A stretch of 11,220 bases of DNA, taken from NCBI GenBank assembly GCA_030018135.1, contig JASEGJ010000028.1, positions 1 through 11,220 on the forward strand, read 5' to 3'. The notes beneath the pieces were generated by a model that was not told where the DNA came from, did not search any database, and was given only the letters and a program-made list of their open reading frames with translations. The stretch comes from Candidatus Hodarchaeaceae archaeon (GTDB lineage Archaea > Hadarchaeota > Hadarchaeia > Hadarchaeales > Hadarchaeaceae). Below are positions 7,885 to 11,220 of the stretch, piece by piece. The position numbers and the translations under genes were made by a program. How positions within the stretch are numbered: position 1 is the first letter of the stretch; every line of letters begins with the position of its first letter.

Positions 7885-8499
7885 ATGCCCAACGTTTTCC
7901 TAATAGGCAGGCCTGGCTGCGGCAAATCCGCCGTCTACAAGCTACTAGAGGAGGAGCTACGTGCCGCTGGCTACGGAGGTAAGCTCATGCGCATCGACGA
8001 TTTTCCCATACTCAAGCAGATTTTCGACGAAGATATCGAGCATAGACGACATCGCCCAATACCTGAAGGGGGTGTGAAGGTTACCGATGATGCGGTCTGG
8101 GATGACCTTACGAAGGCGTTAAATCAACGGGCGCTTAAGTTGCAGGATCCAAATCTCCTCCTTTTCATAGAATTTTCGCGCGACAGCTACGTTCGCGCAT
8201 TCAAGAACTTTAGCCCGGAGATCTTGCGTAATTCGCTCATACTCTACATCGACGCCCCATTCGATGTTTGCTGGGAGCGAAACGCTCGCCGCGCGCTGGA
8301 GGAGCGAGGTCTCGATGCGCATCTAGTCTCGTGGGAGGAGATGGAGAAGACCTATGCGCGGGACGACAGCAAGGAGCTACCGCGGTACGTTGACGCGCCG
8401 ATCCTCGTAGTGAAAAACGACTCGGATGACATCCAAAAATTGCGGAGGGAGCTTCAGAAAGTCGTGAAAAAACTTAAGAGAATTTTTGTATGTGTTTAG
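7885..8499 (+). CDS. P-loop nucleotide-binding protein, kinase-like
   Basis: Predicted 204 residues. The Walker A motif GRPGCGKS (8-15) sits right after the first strand, as in adenylate-kinase-like and other small nucleotide or sugar kinases. IDDFPIL follows the second strand, and the hydrophobic strand LLLFIEFSRDSY could carry the Walker B glutamate. LYIDAPFDVCWERNARRALEERG has Arg residues placed like those of an NMP-kinase lid or arginine finger. The C-terminus is Lys-rich and helical. The family is not recognised and no phosphate acceptor can be named. GGATGA inside the preceding gene's end serves as ribosome-binding site, and only four bases separate the genes, so the product is probably made together with the TIM-barrel protein. 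The pair may process a phosphorylated sugar or nucleoside (inference). Confidence 0.7.
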   Translation: MPNVFLIGRPGCGKSAVYKLLEEELRAAGYGGKLMRIDDFPILKQIFDEDIEHRRHRPIPEGGVKVTDDAVWDDLTKALNQRALKLQDPNLLLFIEFSRDSYVRAFKNFSPEILRNSLILYIDAPFDVCWERNARRALEERGLDAHLVSWEEMEKTYARDDSKELPRYVDAPILVVKNDSDDIQKLRRELQKVVKKLKRIFVCV

Positions 8500-8559
8500 C
8501 TCGTCGAAAAGAAGCCCAATTTGGCCTCCGTTCAAGTGCATGATCCTTCAAAATTGATA

Positions 8560-8602
8560 AGAAGAAGGTTAAAATAACCCCTGTTTCAAAACAGCTTCTT
8601 CT
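8560..8602. repeat. Branched inverted-repeat structure (three-way junction)
   Basis: Outer arms AGAAGAAG (8560-8567) and CTTCTTCT (8595-8602) are perfectly complementary. They enclose two hairpins side by side: GGTTA-AAA-TAACC (8567-8579, sharing one G with the outer arm) and CTGTTT-CA-AAACAG (8581-8594). Together nearly all 43 bases pair in a cruciform or three-way junction. It starts 61 bases after the stop of the P-loop gene, so it could end or stabilise that transcript. It could also be part of a small RNA or the margin of a mobile-element remnant. Confidence 0.5.
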
Positions 8603-8722
8603 ATGATGGCGGCATCCTTCTATTCGCGGCCCATACTGCACCATGGCTCTTCGCCCTAACGGGCCCCCTCCGTCTAAACAACGCGACCAATGCCGTAAGC
8701 TGTTGTCGAGGCACACAGCCCG

Positions 8723-8868
8723 TTACCGGAAGTCCCTGAATTCGCGCTTTTCCTTGAGCAGGACGTACATCACTTTCAGGAGCTTTCTTGCCGTTGCCAC
8801 GGCCACTTTTTGCTTTCACTTTTCGCGGGATGTAGCTCCGTCTGAAGATCAATGGTCTATCGAAATTC
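8723..8868 (-). pseudogene. Transposase C-terminal fragment, IS110-like, frameshifted
   Basis: On the minus strand, codons from 8806 to the TAA at 8725-8723 read VAVATARKLLKVMYVLLKEK followed by REFRDFR. This closely resembles the C-terminal helix region of IS110/IS1111-type transposases (Transposase_20 domain, typically K-x-x-VA-x-VA-x-A-RKLL-x-x-x-Y-x-LL-K). The basic stretch expected before it, FRRSYIPRKVKAK, is in the frame shifted by one base; removing one A from the A5 run near 8807 joins them. No catalytic N-terminal DEDD domain is visible upstream, where a stop at about 8948-8950 closes the frame. It appears to be the dead tail of an insertion sequence. The family assignment is from motif memory and is the least certain part. 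Confidence 0.45.
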
Positions 8869-8930
8869 GTTAAGAGATAGCTCCGATCAAGGTCGTTGGA
8901 GAATATCATCATCGGTGGAGTGGGTCCTAG

Positions 8931-8946
8931 GGGATAAATCGATCCC
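8931..8946. repeat. Short dyad before the MBL-fold gene
   Basis: GGGAT (8931-8935) and ATCCC (8942-8946) form a 5-base dyad, extended outward by TAG/CTA with a one-base bulge. It lies about 10 bases upstream of the TATA-like element of the MBL gene, where a regulator could bind. It is too short to be more than suggestive. Confidence 0.2.
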
Positions 8947-8956
8947 TAAGAGCCAG

Positions 8957-8969
8957 TTATTTTAGATAT
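8957..8969 (+). promoter_or_regulatory. TATA-like promoter element of the MBL-fold gene
   Basis: The stretch TTATTTTAGATAT is centred about 30 bases before the ATG at 8994. No ribosome-binding site is visible before that ATG, so a leaderless transcript starting at or just before the ATG is likely. Confidence 0.4.
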
Positions 8970-8993
8970 CACATCGATGTTAAAAAGAGCATC

Positions 8994-10133
8994 ATGGGCA
9001 AGCTTACCTTCGAACCGGTGTGGTTCGATTCGCTTGGCGCTAAATCGTCGTGCACTTTAGTCCGTACCCCTGATGTCTCCGTCCTCATTGATCCTGGGGT
9101 CGCGGTGATGCAACCCAGCTTCCCGGCATCATGGGCGAAAAAGCTTTATTGGGAGGCCCAGGGGATGCGCGCGGTCAAGAAGGCAAGCCGCAAGGCGGAC
9201 GTAATCGTGGTATCCCACTACCACTACGACCACTTCGCCGATTTCGACCGTAAGCTCTATGAGGGAAAGCTCCTGCTGGTGAAAAACCCCAATAATTACA
9301 TAAACGATTCTCAACGTGGACGGGCGGAGAGCTTCTTCAATAACATCTGTCAAACATTTGGAGGGGTAAAGCTTGAGGATGTACTGCAAAAACATGAGCA
9401 AAAGACTTATGGTGATCCCCTAGATGAGATTCCTCGCGCCCATGATAAGGACTTTGGTGATTATAACAGGCGCCGCAGAGAACTCCTTGTGAAGGGACGC
9501 GTATGGTTTCGAAATCGCGTGAAGCATTGGAACTCGAGAAAGTTGATTCCTGAACTGAAATTCAAAGATGTCGAGGTGAGGTTCCCAGAAAGTAAGGAAT
9601 TCAAGTTTGGGCGCACAAAGCTCAAGTTCACTCGACCGCTTTTTCACGGCATCGAATTCTCGCGCGTAGGTTGGGTTTTCGCGACGGTTATCGAGCGGGG
9701 TGGAGAGAAATTAATTCATTCTTCCGACCTCAATGGCCCAATCATCGAGGATTACGCTGATTGGGTCATCCGCGAGAATCCAAATGTGTTAATCCTCGAC
9801 GGCCCAGCCACGTACCTCATCCCCTACATGCTGAACATGATAAATCTTGGGCGCTGCATCGAAAATATTTGTAAGATAATTCGAAAAGCTTTGAACATAC
9901 AGTTGATAATTCTAGATCATCACTTGCCTAGAGACATAAGATACATGAAAAGGTTGAAGGAGGTATACTCAAGCGCCGAAAGGGAGGGGAAGAAAGTTAC
10001 CACTGCTGCGGAGTATCTCGGAAAAATTCCGAAGGTTTTAGAGTTATCGAAATCAACTGAAAGTTCCAGCGGTTGGATCTTAGACAAGAGGATTAAGCGA
10101 GGATTAGGTTCAAATTCCTTGAAGACAAGTTGA
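8994..10133 (+). CDS. MBL-fold metallo-hydrolase, UPF0282-like
   Basis: Predicted 379 residues of the metallo-beta-lactamase fold. The metal motif HYHYDH (75-80) is preceded by VIVVS. Further ligands are probably H218 (PLFHGIE), D245 (HSSDLNGP) and H309/H310 (ILDHHLPRD). The N-terminal WFDSLGAKSSCTLVRTPD and the SSDLNGP and LDHHLPRD blocks fit the archaeal UPF0282 family, whose function is unknown; MBL proteins of this size include nucleases and other hydrolases. It is longer than the roughly 300-320 residues I recall for the family. A charged insert of about 55 residues (128-183) lies between the second and third metal sites, and a basic tail follows residue 350. No ribosome-binding site precedes the ATG; a TATA-like element suggests a leaderless transcript. 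It stands alone between a transposase remnant and a convergent small gene. Confidence 0.82.
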   Translation: MGKLTFEPVWFDSLGAKSSCTLVRTPDVSVLIDPGVAVMQPSFPASWAKKLYWEAQGMRAVKKASRKADVIVVSHYHYDHFADFDRKLYEGKLLLVKNPNNYINDSQRGRAESFFNNICQTFGGVKLEDVLQKHEQKTYGDPLDEIPRAHDKDFGDYNRRRRELLVKGRVWFRNRVKHWNSRKLIPELKFKDVEVRFPESKEFKFGRTKLKFTRPLFHGIEFSRVGWVFATVIERGGEKLIHSSDLNGPIIEDYADWVIRENPNVLILDGPATYLIPYMLNMINLGRCIENICKIIRKALNIQLIILDHHLPRDIRYMKRLKEVYSSAEREGKKVTTAAEYLGKIPKVLELSKSTESSSGWILDKRIKRGLGSNSLKTS

Positions 10134-10141
10134 AAAAATGT

Positions 10142-10186
10142 AGGGGATGGTATAGAGACAATCCTTGATAGAACTCTACCTCCCCT
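10142..10186. terminator. Imperfect inverted repeat between convergent genes
   Basis: AGGGGA-T-GGTA-TA-GAG (10142-10157) pairs with CTCTACCTCCCCT (10174-10186): 13 base pairs with one- and two-base bulges and a 16-base loop. It lies in the 94-base gap between the ends of the MBL gene and the small minus-strand gene, so it could end or protect transcripts from both sides. No strong T-run follows on the plus strand. Confidence 0.35.
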
Positions 10187-10227
10187 CCGCTAAACGTCAC
10201 TCCACATATGGTTTACCTTGCTGTATT

Positions 10228-10452
10228 TTACTGGTGCCCGAACATCTTTGCGTAGTAGCCGATTGGCTTTATGTCGACGATGCGCGTTTCGTGGACAACG
10301 TACTCGCCGTCCTTTGAGAGCCTTACCCTGCTCTCCACTATCGGCATTGCTGTCACCTTCTCAGCTACCCGCTCCGGCGCCAGCACAAACTCTGACTCCT
10401 CGGCCTCAGCGGCTTTTAGCATCTTAGCCAACTCCTCTGCTTTTTTTGTCGT
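10228..10452 (-). CDS. Small unrecognised protein with ambiguous (possibly ACG) start
   Basis: The minus-strand frame ends with VVHETRIVDIKPIGYYAKMFGHQ and has ordinary coding character (many GAG, AAG and GCT/GCC codons). The body is an acidic helix (AEELAKMLKAAEAEESEF) followed by what looks like a small beta-rich part (TAMPIVESRVRLSKDGEYVV). The family is not recognised and there are no membrane segments or cysteines. The start is odd. The strongest ribosome-binding site, GGAGGTGA (10465-10458), is five bases from ACG (10452), giving 74 residues starting (M)TKKAEELAK. Alternatives are ATG at 10422, nine bases after GAGGAG (64 residues), or TTG at 10497 with no ribosome-binding site (89 residues). 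Either ACG is used, an ATG was lost to a T-to-C change, or translation moved to 10422. It sits downstream, on the same strand, of a dead hypD. Confidence 0.6.
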   Translation of the reverse strand, partial: TTKKAEELAKMLKAAEAEESEFVLAPERVAEKVTAMPIVESRVRLSKDGEYVVHETRIVDIKPIGYYAKMFGHQ

Positions 10453-10497
10453 ATTAATCACCTCCCATGCCCGTCCGCAAGCTCGCACGGCATCCAA

Positions 10498-10800
10498 TTC
10501 GATTTTGACAGAGGTAGTTTATGAGGCGAAAACAACAAGGTTCTGTTTCATTTTCGGGAGATAAACTGAGAAATCTGAGATCGTCTTTAAAGTGCATGCA
10601 TGCAGGTTATGGTCCTAAAAGGGCGAGCTCGGGGATGGGGAGTCAAAAACTCCTTTTTTATCATGATCTATATCCCGAATGTAAACAAAACCAACAACAA
10701 CGTTCAAACGTCTCAAAAAATGATGTTAAAGGCCCTAGATGTGAGATCTCGATCGATGCCCCATCAAGGCCTTCGTTGATTCGGAGTAGGATAGGGTAAA
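10498..10800. other. No supported gene
   Basis: About 300 bases between the small gene and the recognisable part of the hypD remnant. Short open frames exist on both strands, but none has a convincing start, ribosome-binding site or family resemblance. By position it could hold eroded hypD sequence, yet I cannot match any of its three minus-strand frames to the later HypD motifs. A CAUAAAC-like AT patch near 10510-10520 might be a weak promoter for the small gene. Confidence 0.5.
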
Positions 10801-11171
10801 TAAAGTGTCCGTCGTGTTGTAGACGATTCTAACACTGGCGCCATCGGTTTTTGCGTCTGCAAGGGGGTACGCGTACCGAGACAAGAAAAAGATCGCCAAA
10901 GGTGGTGATGAGATGACCTCGCCTAGCGAGTTCTATCATCTTGTCGATCTCAGCCGCGCTTCATGACGCAAACGGGAAAGCCTAGCCCACCGGTAACTTA
11001 AACCCAATCTGGCAAAAGTGATCTAAGCCCATACTTTGTGATTGTCACTTCGTGACTGCCGCACGATGCATAAGTTTATCTTGCGAGCGGGCTTGATTTC
11101 TGGATTCTCTGAACGATTTGTTCCGCCAAACCACGGTTCCTAAACATCTCCTGAATCGCCAGCGCGCCCAT
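10801..11171 (-). pseudogene. hypD: Truncated, frameshifted hypD pseudogene ([NiFe]-hydrogenase maturation)
   Basis: HypD is the iron-sulfur scaffold that, with HypC, assembles the Fe(CN)2CO unit of [NiFe]-hydrogenases. The minus strand keeps its N-terminal third in pieces: EMFRNRGLAEQIVQRI, then a stop (11078-11076), CGSHEVTITKYGLRSLLPD (from the CGTH motif), a second stop (11000-10998), and GGLGFPVCV in place of GPGCPVC. A +1 shift near 10958 leads into AAEIDKMIELARRGHLITTF and GDL; another shift in a C5 run (10863-10867) leads into LADAKTDGASVRIVY up to about 10801. The remaining two thirds are absent. Two stops, two frameshifts and substitutions in the conserved Cys motifs mean it is dead, not mis-sequenced at one site. 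The probable original start is ATG 11171, after AGGTGAT. That site overlaps a stop (11184-11182) of a frame entering from outside the window, possibly the end of an upstream gene. Confidence 0.82.
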
Positions 11172-11220
11172 TTAAGTCATATCACCTAATTTTCGCCGTA
11201 AAATAGTTCTTGAGATACTT

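Noticed and set aside
8601-8912. Minus-strand open frame of 103 codons
   Set aside because: It is the wrong frame for most of its length; only its middle part matches the basic segment before the transposase tail, and the rest is low-likelihood sequence.
10100-10125. GGTTCAAATTCC, resembling a tRNA T-loop
   Set aside because: The flanking bases do not form a T-stem, no acceptor or anticodon arms can be paired around it, and it lies inside the C-terminal coding region of the MBL gene.
10521-10799. Open frame of 92 codons on the plus strand
   Set aside because: Low-complexity, Gln/Ser/Arg-rich product with no ribosome-binding site or family resemblance; it lies in a decayed region and runs up to the hypD remnant on the other strand.
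10866-10877. Perfect 12-base palindrome GGTACGCGTACC
   Set aside because: It falls at the second frameshift of the hypD remnant and is probably a by-product of coding sequence (RVP codons) and decay; no second copy or site context supports function.
10913-10966. Short plus-strand frame (17 codons) behind GGTGGTGATGAG
   Set aside because: The apparent ribosome-binding site is the complement of the hypD remnant's LITTFGD region (HLITT), so it is an antisense coincidence.
11044-11056. Dyad GTCAC-TTC-GTGAC
   Set aside because: It lies within the HEVT codons of the hypD remnant and is explained by former coding sequence.

Overview
The window looks like a piece of an archaeal chromosome. The evidence is the archaeal-type NMN adenylyltransferase, a SAM hydroxide adenosyltransferase, a short ThiC, a UPF0282-type metallo-beta-lactamase protein, a HypD remnant, and promoters built as an AT-rich TATA box about 25-30 nt upstream of a start, sometimes with no Shine-Dalgarno (SD) leader. 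Rubredoxin, radical-SAM ThiC and the HypD remnant point to an anaerobe that has, or whose ancestors had, a [NiFe]-hydrogenase. The phylum cannot be fixed from the sequence alone.

Layout. 61-1609: a membrane-anchored winged-helix regulator (minus strand) faces away from a plus-strand pair, a 59-residue membrane protein and a membrane-anchored BsuPI-domain protein. This looks like a small envelope-sensing or protease-related module. 1664-3026: a minus-strand operon of SAM hydroxide adenosyltransferase followed by NMN adenylyltransferase (NAD synthesis), with thiC (thiamine pyrimidine synthesis) reading the other way from a possibly shared TATA element. 4395-4553: a small rubredoxin gene (minus strand) converging on thiC. 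4760-6811: two PLP aminotransferases, one class V (serine/alanine-glyoxylate type) and one class IV (branched-chain type). 6912-8499: a tight pair, a xylose-isomerase-like TIM-barrel protein and an uncharacterised P-loop kinase-like protein. 8500-8993: no intact gene, but a branched inverted-repeat structure and a frameshifted fragment resembling the C-terminus of an IS110-type transposase. 8994-10133: UPF0282-like MBL-fold protein. 10228-10452: a small unrecognised gene whose best ribosome-binding site points at an ACG codon. 10801-11171: a decayed, truncated hypD pseudogene.

The left and centre are mostly ordinary cofactor and amino-acid metabolism (NAD, SAM turnover, thiamine, PLP transamination). 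The right-hand 2.7 kb mixes real genes with debris (transposase remnant, dead hypD, unassigned DNA), which suggests a region undergoing loss and rearrangement. The least-described parts are the membrane regulator/BsuPI module, the TIM-barrel/P-loop pair and the small gene next to the dead hypD.
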